From: Cavia porcellus
Lineage: Eukaryota > Chordata > Mammalia > Rodentia > Caviidae
DNA length: 64,000 nucleotides
Reading direction: 5' to 3'
NCBI RefSeq assembly: GCF_034190915.1
Contig: NW_026947485.1
Span: 52,874,337-52,938,336 of the forward strand
Below are positions 48,803 through 60,190 of this stretch, in pieces (positions within the stretch are counted from its first letter, which is position 1; each line of letters opens with the position of its first letter). The translations under genes were made by a program, and so were the position numbers. The notes under the pieces are model-generated. The model was not told the origin of the DNA, made no database searches, and saw nothing but the letters and a program-made list of their open reading frames with translations.

Positions 48803-50504
48803 TACTTGTGCCATGGGCAGAGTAAGGACTAAAGCTCTGTTCTAGGCCAGCAAATTTACAAGCACGAAAGATTCTCTTCACAGATTGGGAAGTGGTGGCA
48901 AACAAGGCAGGAGGGCAAGATTTTCACACCACACAACCAGGTTCAATGTGACCCATCTACGTATCCAATAGCATTTCTACACCTATGGCTCCAAAACTCA
49001 TCCATTTTGTAGGGAAAAAAATATATTATTAGAAACCGTGTCTCATGTTTTGGGAAGAAGAAGAGAAGGATGGACTTTATACTTCTTAATTACGTCTAAA
49101 AGTAATAACCAAGTAGAAGTGGACATGGAAATAAACATTATATTCTCTATTTAAAAAAGAGTGTGATACTTTATATACTTTGGTGTTTCAGTAAAGCATA
49201 CATAACTATAAGCCAAGTTAAGGGTTTTAAATCTTTTATTTAGTTAAAGGAATTTTCATCAACATAAACTCCTTAGATACATTTTAAACAATGCGAACAT
49301 AGCAATAATAATAGCAAACATAGTTTCTGACATGTCAAATATCACTCTTCATTCTTTATGTACAAAAACTCATTCAGTTCTTTCAGCAACCCAGGGGAGG
49401 CAATACTAGTCATATTTCTACTGAAATACTTGCATGTTAGGAATGCTAAGTCACATCTTATCAAAACACTGTAATATCAAAACACTATAATATGATTTTC
49501 TAATTTTTCGGTAAATATTCACCAAAAATATTCCTTTCTAGTCTTTCTCAACGTTATTATTAAGTTATATCCTGCTTTGCTTTAAAAGTTTAACAAAGCA
49601 ATCAACGTGTAATAAAATGTAACTCAACCCTCATCAAACACCCTGCAAAACAAAATTTAGAATAAAATACAACAGAATTTACAGACTGTTGGCAATTAAT
49701 GCCGTTTATCCTTAGAAATTATAAACATCGATGTGTTTAAGGCTGATGGTCAGATGACCATCTCTCATCTAGGAAATAGTGACTAAACAGTCATGTATTT
49801 CTCTTTGGTTGCACTACTACATGTTATCATGAAAAGGTTAGCGGCATCACCGCAGGAGCAGCAGGAAAGGACAACATCGGGAGTCGACAAAGGCATTAAC
49901 TTCAACTTTAAATTTCATTTCCCCCTGTTTAAATTAGATTTTTTACGTTATTTAAATGTAATTTTATTACATTTACTATATTATAGTGACACTTGAAGTA
50001 CAGCTATTGTACAAGTCTGCCTGCTCCTCAGGTACAATATAAACTAAAGCTTATAACTCAGCTTTGAAAATTAGCTCATGAATCATAGGAGATATAAAGT
50101 CTAAGCTTTAAAACCCATCTTTATTTACTAGATTTGCAAGAAATTCATTTGGCTTTTATTAATATCAGCATTTTGAAAAAAATCAGATTTTGATTTTCTT
50201 TACATTCTTAACCATTCCATTTGCCAGGGCCTGCATTTCTCAGCTATTTATACCATGCCACATTTACAACTAAAATACAAATCATAAAATTACCAATAAT
50301 GGATTTGAAAGCATTCTCTCCTGCCAGTTCACAAAATACACATATGAACTTTGCAATGCACTTGCTTATTTAAATGTAATTTAATACTCAATCCATAAGT
50401 AAGAATGAACAGATTAAATACATTTTTAAGGAATACTTCATGAAGATTAACCTACTTAAACAATTTTTAATCTGCTGAAAATCATTCTGGAAGTTTTTAT
50501 TTCA
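48803..50504. other. Unique AT-rich region
   Basis: No gene or named repeat. 49835-49885 contains an unusual local group of CpGs (see findings). Confidence 0.4.
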
Positions 50505-51490
50505 GCTCTCAGATGCATTCATTTATTTACATTCAACAAAATGTATTGTGCTTCCTCAATGTGCAAAACCCAGCAGCAGATCTCAGAGAATTGGTCCTTA
50601 AAAGAGGAAATGGGTATTAAACAAATGATCACATGTTCTGAATGTTGTACATGGCAGCACACCTGAGAAGGCTCTGTGTTTTTGTATGGATGGGGTATAG
50701 ACAGTTGAAACCTCTTTGAAAAGACCTTAAATCTGATTTGAAAGATGATCTGAAATTCTATATTTCACTGGTAAAAGTTTAAGGATCTAGGAATTGGAGG
50801 AAAATTTTAGTAGTGTATACCTGTGATACAAACAGTGAACAGCCTATAAGAACCAAGAGAAAATATGTTAAACTTGAATTTTATAAAAAGGTTAGATTTG
50901 GTGAGCAGCCAGAAAAGAGGGCAGAGTAAGAGGTAAATGAGGATGGAGTGGCAGGTTCAGAGGTGTCCAGGAGGGACCTTAATAAGCCTTGTCAGGCAAA
51001 CAGACTTTTATTCTAGTCCTACAAGAAAAGCATCCAGAAGTTAAAGGCACAGATGAGGTTAAATATGAATTTAAAAAGACCACGTAGCAATACACGGGAA
51101 CCCAGGTAGGAGAGGATGCTAACATCACTAGGAAAGGGAAGGAGGCCCAGTGAGTCTTAGTAACTGGCACAGTGGGAAGAGAACGAGATTCCAAGATATT
51201 TTAGAAGTAGAATTGAAAATGAACAGCAATACAAGAGATTTGAGATGAGGGAGAGAGAGAGAGAGACACACACACACACACACACAGAGAAGCAAGAATC
51301 CCATATTTTTTTCATTTGTAAAGTACACTACAATGTCACTTCAAAAAAGAAGGAATAGGAAGCTATGGAGGAGAAATTATTTTGGGGGAAGAATTCTAAT
51401 TCTGCTTGGGACACATTAAGTTTGATAGACTGGAAGATATCTACATAGACATGAACCAAATCATTGCAGAGAATGAGAGTAGAAATTAGA
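50505..51490 (-). mobile_element. LINE-2 fragment, antisense, nearly 1 kb
   Basis: L2 order is kept over almost the whole length. 'catttatttacattcaacaa' is the reversed end. It is followed by 'taaacaaatgatcacatgtt', 'gagcagccagaaaagagggc', 'gaccttaataagccttgtca', 'acagacttttattctagtcc' and 'gattccaagatattttagaa'. Then come 'gagatttgagatgagggaga' and 'gggacacattaagtttgata', matching the L2 stretch 'tttggacatgttaagtttga'. A GA/CA microsatellite has expanded inside it. Confidence 0.8.
51250..51290. repeat. (GA)n(CA)n compound microsatellite
   Basis: About 8 GA units followed by about 10 CA units, apparently expanded from the purine-rich 'gagggagagagag' of the surrounding L2. Confidence 0.95.
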
Positions 51491-54230
51491 ACACTGTAAA
51501 GCCAATTTTAATTTTATTTTGATTTATTTATTGGCTTATCATTGAAAGTGATGTACATAGGAGAATTATTTTAATCTTGGTTTAAAGGGGTACAGTTGGA
51601 AAGACATTATAAAAATCAAGTTTTTAAAAACAATTATGCCATCGATTGTACTGTTTACATTTATACTTCGTTATTTTAATAAAATAAATACTTTACATTT
51701 TCTTCTGTTTTTGAATTTCTGCAATTATGCATTACTTACTTTGAAGATAACAGAGAAATACTCAATATTAACAAGCTATGAGTTCTAAGAGATGTACATG
51801 GATGTACTCTAGCTGTAACATATGGTGTCTATACAGAAATTCCTGAATAGCATCAGAAGCTTGCAAGATAAAGTATGTTTAACTAATGATTGATGAAAAT
51901 ACAATGTATTTAGTTACACAGCTGTGAAGCATAAGTCATAGGCAAATGTAAGTCTTACTAAAGATCCTGACAGTACATTTCTAATTCTGTTTTGCAAAGA
52001 CTTTATAATATCTATAAAACTGACACAATTTGAAGAAACTTTGGAATAAAATATTTATATACTATTCTATTTATATAAAAACAATGCAAAAATTATTACA
52101 TGACATAGTCAACTAATTCTTAATATAAAATGCCCAAAATTTAGTTAAACCCTTAGATTACATGTTAATCTTAATTTAGTATATGTTATGAATGAAAAAT
52201 TTAAATTAACAATATCAGAAGGTCTGTTGCTTTTTCACACATGTACTTAATTCTGAAGCTAACTGACTGCCTGTGTCTGAAGCTAACTTAGACTAACCGT
52301 AAACAAATAAAATAAGAAACATCTTACCATCTTGATGGGGTGTCATATACTGAAAGAGCTTACAATTCTAAAATGGGTTTTCTTAAATCTTTGTGAGAAT
52401 TACTAATATACAGATGCATATACATATGGCTATGAAAATATAAGCTATTATAGTATTTATATAGTCACATGATACTATAAAGTTTCAATTAAAAATTATA
52501 TATTGCTTTATCAACACAATTTTCAACAAAATTTACATGGATAAAAAATGGGACTTATTATTTTAGTGCTGTGTATTAACCAATATAATCTGTTAAATTT
52601 CTCTCATTGTAAAAGAACATTCATATGGAGTTCAAAATTAGTCAGCAATAGCCAATGCAGGATAGAAATCCCAATTGCAACTTTACAACAGCTCAGCATT
52701 TTGGTGTACATTCTTTGATTTCAAATAAAATCAAAATTTGGACTCTGAATTAAAACACAGCACACTAAAAATAGACATAAAAGGAAATGAATTGTGGAGC
52801 TGGAGTTGATCCTGAGTTGCACACTGTGGAAGGCCAATTTATGTCTTGTTTGGAAAAGGGTCACTATAACACTTTCAAGGCTTGAAGCCTGCAGCAAATC
52901 TCTTGTTATTTACAGAGAATAAAGAGGCATAAACTCATTTTCTTAATAAGCTGCTTCAGTTCTTCAAATAGTTCTAAGAAATGCCAAAGGCTTGCCTTAG
53001 TTAAGAAGTACACAGATAATCCAAAGTGCAGTGGTGTCAGCTAAACAGTATTAGATCCTCAGGATGAAGTTGCTGGGATTTTAACAGCTATGGAGATGTA
53101 TGAAATTATTAAGTTTTGAGTGAGTGAGCTAAAAGAAAGTTACATGAACTGAAATAAGTGAACAGAAAAAATAAGCTACTTTATCTAAAATAATGAAATT
53201 CTTTGCCACATATTAATTATGCTTCTAGAGGAATATGCTGTTTTCTTCTTTGCAATTATGTGTAATCTCCTTCAAAATAAAAAAAAAAGATGGTAATTGC
53301 AGAAATTCAAAAATATGGAATAAAATACTGCCTTTTGCTTGTTTACTCAGTGATAAGTATTATTAGTATAATTTTCCCACTCATTGTTCTGTAAAATTTT
53401 TAAACATTTAGTAAGTCATGCATATAAACCAAACTGAGTTTTCAAATGTTTAATTCTTGATTATAAACACAATAGTTGTAAAGAATTTGAAATTGATAAA
53501 ATCATCAATCTGGAAAAATATATATTTATTAGCTCTAAATGTTGGCAGTACTTGTTTTCAGTTCATTGAATATTTATACACTTTATATAATTTGATATAT
53601 CCTGGATAAGTACAGGCACAATTGAATTAAAATACTTCAATGAGAGATTAATTAATGTCTCGTGTTTATACAACAATCATAATTCAACATATACTAAGTG
53701 TTAAGTGACCAATAATCATCTCAATTTATAGCAACAATAGATTCTTTTAGGGATACAGAGGGAAATGATAACTGCCCTCACCTCAGGATATGATAACTGT
53801 GCTAACTCATAGAAAATGAGTAAATAATTATAGGGTCCTATAGTAGATATATGTTTAACTTTTGAAGACCCAACGTAACTGTTTTCAATTTTCCATTTCC
53901 ACTAAAATTGTAATAGATTTCTCTTTTCTTCATATTCTGGTCCATGCTTTAATGTGTCTGTTTTTTTTTTTTATAAGCTTGTATCAATACATGTTTCCAG
54001 TACTAGATTGTCTTCACTATAGGGAATTAGTAAATGCACATTTAAATAATCACTTTTTCCCCTTTCCTCCACCCCTTTTATCTACCAACATTAGATTCAT
54101 ATTTAATAAGATTTTCTTATGAAATGAATTATATACACAGACTGAAAACAACTAATAGACCAAAAGTCATATAAAACATGTAAGAAAATTTTCCTAAGTC
54201 AAAGTATTGTTTCAGACACATTTTCCAGGT
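51491..54230. other. AT-rich unique region
   Basis: No gene recognised. 53670-53830 has a weak resemblance to the reversed L2 or MIR end ('acatatactaagtgttaagt', 'gggatacagagggaaatgat'). 52780-53100 has mixed composition without a family match. Confidence 0.4.
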
Positions 54231-54234
54231 TCTC

Positions 54235-54302
<68 letters not shown>
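54231..54302. repeat. (TC)n microsatellite with TG interruptions
   Basis: About 70 nt of CT repeat with several CTGT units, all pyrimidine apart from the G interruptions. Confidence 0.95.
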
Positions 54303-54303
<1 letters not shown>

Positions 54304-54690
54304 ATCTTTTATTTCATTACACATATTGGGTTTTTTAATATAACAGAAATAATGCAATATTTAGGCTTGTATGTCTGAGTTACTTCACTTAACATTGTGT
54401 GTCAAAATGCATTTTTTTTTCTTACAATTGATTCAAGCTTATCCTTATTTATGGCAGAGCAGTACTCTATATAAAAGCATAATTTATTTATCCATTCATC
54501 TGATGGTGGATACATAGGCTGTTTCCAAGATTTAGCTATTGTGAATTCTATAGCTATTTTAGGGAGGATAACGTAGTATCTCAATCTTAGTTTAATTTAC
54601 ATTTCCCTAATGAATACTGATTTTGAATATCTTTTCCTTTGTTTATTCACATTCACATATTATTTTTATCAAAAAATCCTATACATTTTA
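54303..54690 (-). mobile_element. L1 3' end, antisense, with internal deletion
   Basis: 'ctgagttacttcacttaaca', 'ggcagagcagtactctatat', 'tttatccattcatctgatgg' and 'ggctgtttccaagatttagc' are the reversed L1 end. After 'tattgtgaattctatagcta' the text jumps to 'agtatctcaatcttagttta' and 'atttacatttccctaatgaa', motifs that normally lie a few hundred bp further on, so part of ORF2 is missing. Confidence 0.82.
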
Positions 54691-55964
54691 CCTATTTTTA
54701 CATTAGGTTGTCATAAAAATGAGATATAAGTATTTAAGATAGTTTGTGTTATTACAATTTTTAAAGAAATTGCCTATATAGATAGAACATATTCCAAAGA
54801 GATGCCAATAACAAAGTTAACTAATGGGCGTCATTTCCTGTAATGACATAATAATTTATTTAAACGTATTGATAATTCCTGTACTAAGAAGGTGCACATT
54901 GCAGTTCTTTATTTGATCTTCATGATATTATCACAATGGCTAGCGTTTACTCATAAATACAGCAGAATATTGGCTGCAGTGAATTTAAATGAATCTATAA
55001 ATTATATTTTTGGCCAATAATCTTTCTTTATAGTATCAACAGCAAATATTATTTTTTCTACAAATATCTAAGATTGCAATGGATCACAAAAGAAATATCT
55101 TCATCTCTTTCATTATTCTTTTCATGTTTCCTCCTATTTTTCTTCTTTCTTAAATTAGTTCTCTTTTACATTGTTATTGAAAATTTCCACTACTATAATA
55201 CTTTTTCTTGATTATCTCAAAACATTTCTACGTTTTAAGACATTGATAAACATACATTACTATTTTCTCTTGTAAGTTTTAGTCTATTCTGCACTATGCC
55301 TTAAAATAACTTAGTGAAGGATCATTTGATGATGTTGAGAAATCATAATGTCTGATCACTTGTCAATGTCAGGCATTTCCATTTAGCAAAATTTGTTTAT
55401 AATTTATTTCACCTATAACTTATTTTTAGCACAGATAATATTGGTATACAATGAGTAATGAAGCTTATGCTCTGACAACTCACTATGGCTGACCCATAGC
55501 AGTAACTAAATTAATATTTTCAACAAAGTTTCTGTATTAAATACTACTGGGTTTCAGCAAATAGAACGCTTAAGTCATATTAATCAAACAAGTTAAACTA
55601 AATATAAATTTAAACTTACTTAAAAGAGCTATTTTTTAATCTCTAAATACCCATTATACAAAATATCTAAATTTCAGCTAATAATTTTTAAATATTCACA
55701 TCATAATACATACATATTTCAGGAAAGGTAAACTCTGTAATATGATGTAAAAGGTAGAAGTTGAAAAGGTTGTGCATATAGAAATGAAATCTAAAGTCTT
55801 CATTTCCTTACTATAGTGTTTCCCAAAAGGCAGATGGCTTTTAATCACAGTGGTAGAGAATTTTATTGGACATAAATAATTAGACAGATGTCTTAGTTGC
55901 TTAGGTACCTGTGAATATTTTCTATGAAATAACATTGATGGCAATGCAATATCTCTAAAATACC
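54691..55964. other. AT-rich unique sequence
   Basis: No gene or recognised repeat. Confidence 0.4.
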
Positions 55965-56140
55965 CAAGATTTGGTGTAAGACAGCTAGATTTCAACTTCT
56001 ATTAGTTACATGGTTATTCACAGTTTATCTGTGAATTACAATTCTCTATAAAATGGAGATAATAATAGCTATATGCTTCTTAGTACTGTCTAAAATAATT
56101 ATTAGAATAATGTAGTAAGCTGCCAAAAAGCATGACTATG
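55965..56140 (+). mobile_element. MIR SINE
   Basis: 'gtaagacagctagatttcaa', 'cttctattagttacatggtt', 'tataaaatggagataataat' and 'agctatatgc' follow the MIR core ('cttactagctgtgtgacc', 'tgtaaaatggggataataat'). Confidence 0.78.
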
Positions 56141-56328
56141 AATTACCCTTAGTAAAATTATTTGCAAATGAGTTTTTAAGAACACTGGCAAATTTTTTGT
56201 GAAAAGATTGACATCATAGAAGCAGCCATCTTCTTGGACATTTTGGCCAAGATGAAGTATGAAACCAATATCGCAAAGTAATTTAAAGATAACTCATACT
56301 TTAACATAATTATTTGCATTGTTATTAT

Positions 56329-56453
56329 AATGTCATTTTTTTTTTGGTCTTTTCGTTTTTATCAGTAGCAGGGATCGAACTCACCACTGCCTGCTTGCAA
56401 GGCAGGTGCTTATGCCGCTGAGCTAAATCCCCAGCCCCAATAATATCATATTT
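56329..56453 (-). mobile_element. ID SINE, young subfamily, antisense
   Basis: The reversed T-tail (56336-56345) and the 3' extension 'ggtcttttcgtttttatcag' are followed by 'agggatcgaactcaccactg', 'cctgcttgcaaggcaggtgc', 'ttatgccgctgagctaaatc' and 'cccagcccc'. Flanks 'ataatgtcat' and 'ataatatcat' are a probable target duplication with one difference. The A box (tagctcag) and B box (gttcgatcc) are intact, so the RNA polymerase III promoter looks functional in sequence. Confidence 0.95.
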
Positions 56454-57454
56454 AAATCGGCACACCATAATGATCATTTTGGTGTTATTTTCTTCAAAAT
56501 TAATTGCAATTAATGATCAACTTAACAGAAGTTTCTGAATTTGAAGAATATTCGTAGCTGCAGCTGCAAAAATAAATTTTATCAGCATTGCAGATAGAAT
56601 GCTGGGCACAGGAAGGATATGTACCATGCCTACGTTAAAAAAAATAAGGCTGAAATAGTATTACAACAATATATTCAATTAATGAAATCATGATATTTTA
56701 CAATTTTCAACGTGTGTAGCACTTTGTAATCCAACTTCCTCAATTTTGTGTGAACTGGTGTTAAAAAAAACAAATTTACTTTGCAAAAGTCATGTTGGAA
56801 TAAGAAAAAATTAACACAAGAGACTGGATGTTTATATGATGTCACACATAAATAATAAGCTAAATTAAATTATACTAAAGTATTTTGTATTTTATAAAGT
56901 ATCAGTCTCACTGCAATTATTATGCATGCACAATTGTATATTTTTCAACTATTTATATATTTAAAAGTAAGTGAAACAATATCTCTTCCTCAGATCACAT
57001 GATTATTGCTTGCTTTTGTGTTAAGTGAAATAGAATTTGGTACTCCAATACTAAATGAGTAGAATTACCAGGCTACAGGGTATATTTTAATGGTTAAGTT
57101 TCACATTTTATATTGCATATTGAGACAGAATTATGCAAAAGAGTGTCATTAGGAATCTTGATTGAATATGAAAATCAAGATTTAAATTTATTTTTTATTC
57201 TGTATCTTTAAGGCATTTTTTTTTGTATGCCACACTTTTAAATACTATATTTTAAGCAAAATTTTCTTTGAAATGAGTTAAATGGTAGGAATGGAAAAAA
57301 TCCATATAGTGATATTATGTTGACCACAAAATGTTCAAACATTCACTTCTTTGTCCTCTTTGAAAAGTAGCTTTGTGGTCTGCATGGATTAGATGTGAGT
57401 AACAACCAAAAATATCTATAACAATGAACATATTTTTATGTCAAAAACCAGATC
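56454..57454. other. AT-rich unique sequence
   Basis: No gene or named repeat. Confidence 0.4.
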
Positions 57455-57603
57455 TGGGCTGGGGATATGACTCATTGGCAAAGCATCTTCCTGGCAGGGC
57501 CAAGGTCCTGAGTTCAGTTCTCGGTACCAAATCCAAACCAAACCAAACCAAACCAAACAAACAAACAAACAAACAAACAACAACAACAACAACAAAAAAA
57601 CCC
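57455..57603 (+). mobile_element. ID SINE with (CCAAA)n(CAAA)n(CAA)n tail
   Basis: 'gggctggggatatgactcat', 'tggcaaagcatcttcctggc' and 'ctgagttcagttctcggtac' form the body. The tail of about 70 nt changes from CCAAA to CAAA to CAA units. The A box has substitutions (atgactca rather than tagctca). Confidence 0.92.
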
Positions 57604-57958
57604 CAAACACTTGTTAGGATAATATGACTTTAAACATGGACATATAGAATTTCTTCCTTCTTTGATGTAAGTAGATTCATGACCATCACAATTCAAAAGC
57701 CAATAACACCTGCTAACCTGCCGAGTGACTGAACACAGAAATAATATCTGATGCTGACAGTATTCACACTTAGCAAAAGCTCTCCTTCTGTATACAGGAT
57801 ACATGCAAAACAGAAGAAACAACTTTGAACTAGTTTCTAATGGTTGTTCAGGGTTATCTGTAAAATTTCCAGTAGGATTCTACATACCTAGAAAAAGAGA
57901 ATTGATTCTAGGTCCAAATGAAGCTACAACACAACAAACTTAACCTCAGAATCTTATA

Positions 57959-58010
57959 GACTAGTGGTGTCCAAGAGAAACAGAATGTGAACCATATGTG
58001 TAAATTTCTT
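57959..58010 (+). mobile_element. hAT-type MER element, left piece
   Basis: 'tagtggtgtccaagagaaac' and 'agaatgtgaaccatatgtgt' with 'aaattt' match the left end of a mammalian hAT family that I recall as 'ctgtccaatagaaatataat', 'gcgagccacatatgtaattt'. The element continues after a SINE insertion at 58216. Confidence 0.65.
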
Positions 58011-58212
58011 TTGTTAGCACTTGGAGGAATTTGAACCCAGATTCTTTACCCTGAGCTATCTCTACAGCCTTTTTGTAAAATTAGTATTATTACTTTTAAT
58101 GTTGGGGCAGGCTATTTCTAAATGCTTGTTCCAAGGCTGGCGTTTAACTTGTGATCCCCCTGACTGATTCTATAGGATGTTGGGAGTATAGATTTGTGTC
58201 ACCATATTTGTC
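58011..58212 (-). mobile_element. Dimeric B1/ID SINE (B1-dID-like), antisense
   Basis: On the minus strand the order is B1 part, A-rich linker, ID part. The reversed B1 part (58101-58212) shows 'ccaaggctggcgtttaactt', 'gtgatccccctgactgattc' and 'gggagtatagatttgtgtca'. The linker (58070-58100) is T-rich on +. The reversed ID part (58011-58069) shows 'ggaatttgaacccagattct' and 'ttaccctgagctatctctac' with 'agcc', and lacks about 25 nt of the ID middle. This is the arrangement of B1-dID dimers described from several non-muroid rodents. Two separate insertions are the alternative. Confidence 0.65.
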
Positions 58213-58215
58213 TGT

Positions 58216-58495
58216 AATTGTTAATGTTATAATACTCACATTAAAAAACATAAAAAGAACAGATGAAATTGAATTTAAAAATAAATTTCATTTAATATTT
58301 TATACTCCAAAGCATAATTTAAGCATGTATTCCTAAAAATTATTTGGTGAGATATTTTATATTTCTCTTTTTATGCTAAGTCTTTGAAACACAGAATTCA
58401 TTTTCCATGTACTGTAACACCTTACTTTTGAAGAGCCATTTGCAGGTGTTCAATATCCAGATACAGTTAGTGATTACTCCACTAACTGTCCAGTA
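58216..58495 (+). mobile_element. hAT-type MER element, right piece
   Basis: 'acattaaaaaacataaaaag', 'aacagatgaaattgaattta', 'atttcatttaatattttata', 'ttttatgctaagtctttgaa' and 'gtactgtaacacc' follow the same family ('agtagccacattaaaaaagt', 'gaaattaattttaataatat', 'actaagtctttgaaatc', 'cacttacagcaca'). The right end is degraded near 'ccactaactgtccag'. It continues directly from the left piece when the SINE is removed. Confidence 0.7.
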
Positions 58496-58744
58496 AAACA
58501 AGGGACAGGCTTACTGCCTATGGATCTCTGAAGGTTTAACCCAGTAGATTGAGCAGGACTCTATAGGTTTATGGATATAAAGAAGTGAGATGGTAAGGTG
58601 TTCTCTCCTTTCACACAGTATGGTTGGCATGCTTGCACACCTGACTATGTACGGACTTTATAAAGACATGCTTTTTATTCCTAAGCAATAATAGTCATTT
58701 TTAAAGCTAATTTTTATCTGACATCATATATGTGATACTCAGTC
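58496..58744. other. Unique spacer
   Basis: Nothing recognised. Confidence 0.4.
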
Positions 58745-58880
58745 TATTAAATTTTGCCCAACCCTTACAACAGTCTTGTATAACAGGTTTATTCTTATTG
58801 CCATATTACACAAGATGCTTGATAGAAAGACTTAGAAAAAATGCCATCATTTGCTCCAAATGTAGCCTCTTAAAAAATGG
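58745..58880 (-). mobile_element. MIR SINE, antisense
   Basis: 'cccaacccttacaacagtct', 'tgtataacaggtttattctt' and 'attgccatattacacaagat' follow reversed MIR ('aatcctcacaacaaccctgt', 'gaggtaggtactattattat', 'ccccattttacagatgagg'). Confidence 0.7.
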
Positions 58881-59235
58881 AGAGAAGTAAATTTCTCTGA
58901 TAGTTGAAATCCATCAAGAAAAGGTAGTCACTACCTGAGCCATCTCCGCCATGTATAGCTGGCAGGTGATAGAGGGCACTCACTATTCACATACTATATA
59001 TAAAACCTATAAGGGTATATTTTGGTATAATACTCTGTATCTCGTAAGAAGAAAATATTTAAGAAAGTCAAATGAAAATAAAGAGACAATAAAATTACAC
59101 ACCAGAAATAATCACCAAAAATACTACAAACAGTGACTATTATATGAGAAATAAACCTTGAATCAAAAGGCTTATACATTAAAGATTGATTGTATAACAC
59201 TGAAGCCTATGTAAAGCATGAGCATATTTTTGCAA
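58881..59235. other. Unique sequence
   Basis: No gene or named repeat. Confidence 0.4.
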
Positions 59236-59346
59236 ATTCAGTTTTTCTACAGTTTTCAACTATCTACAGGGACTATTCATAGAAGTCAGACTATTCATTC
59301 AATTTTTCTACAATTTTCAACTATCTACAGGGACTATTCATAGAAG
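59236..59346. repeat. 61-bp tandem duplication, second copy partial
   Basis: 59236-59296 and 59297-59346 match ('caactatctacagggactat' in both), offset 61, with two G/A differences. The second copy stops after 'catagaag', 11 bp short of a full unit. Confidence 0.95.
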
Positions 59347-59812
59347 CTGTCCTATAATGTGTCAGTTTGTACTCCAGAGATATTGAAAAAAATTATAAAC
59401 TGAGGCTAGTCAAAATTATGGACCTTGTTTTCTCATTATTAACTACTAAGAATATATTTATTATACTATTATTTAAAACATTGATTATTAAGAATATGTT
59501 TATTAAATCATAAAGGATTGCCTTCTTTTATGTCTTATATATAATTAAATTTTATTTATTTTCTCAAATCGTCAAGGCTTCTTCAGCCACCCTTCCATCT
59601 GCACTGCACACCATCAAGGTAACATACCCCTTCTGAAGTACTAGTATTAATAGGTTTATATTTACATACGCCGTTATTTGATTGGTGTCTATATGTCTTA
59701 CTAAGACAGCAAGTTTCACGAAGGCAAGAACCATATCCATTTTCACTCATAAATATGAGCATATTAGATAATAATTACTGAACTCTAGTGGTTGATTCTT
59801 TGAAGTACTTTT
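59347..59812. other. Unique AT-rich spacer
   Basis: No gene or named repeat. Confidence 0.4.
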
Positions 59813-59950
59813 TAAAATCTCAAGCCACTGGTCTGGGAATTTAGCTCAGCAGCATATGTGCCTGTCTGGCAAGTGCAAGGTCATGAGTTTGAATAATAGC
59901 ATCAGGAAAAATAATTTTAAAAAAATAAAACAAAAATCTCAGGACTTTTC
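59813..59950 (+). mobile_element. ID SINE with imperfect target duplications
   Basis: 'tctgggaatttagctcagca' (A box), 'gtgcctgtctggcaagtgca' and 'ggtcatgagtttgaataata' (B box damaged) form the body, followed by an A-rich tail. The flanks 'aaaatctcaagccact' and 'aaaatctcaggactt' are the likely duplicated target with a few changes. Confidence 0.9.
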
Positions 59951-60081
59951 AAAAATTCTTCTCAATCATTCACAATCCATACTAATACAAGTATTATTGT
60001 GTTTGCTCCTAAAGTTGATTTGATACATCTATTTTTATGTGCCTAGTCTTTCTAGACCACACTGTGACAAAATAGTCTTTT

Positions 60082-60190
60082 GAAATTATAGATGTGAGTG
60101 TGTGGTCGTGAGTTCAATCCCCGGTACAGATAAAAAAGAAAAAGACCAAAAAAAAAAAAAAAAAAAAAAGAAAGAAAGAAATTATAAATC
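60082..60190 (+). mobile_element. 5'-truncated ID SINE with target duplications
   Basis: Only the 3' half is present: 'gtggtcgtgagttcaatccc' (B box), 'cggtacagataaaaaagaaa' and 'aagacc', then a pure A run and GAAA units. 'gaaattata' occurs at 60082-60090 and again at 60178-60186. The tRNA-like 5' half and A box are missing. Confidence 0.85.

Noticed and set aside
48629..48814. Minus-strand frame with a perfect 28-residue repeat
   Set aside because: The repeat exists because the DNA unit is 84 bp, a multiple of three. No homology, signal or context supports a protein.
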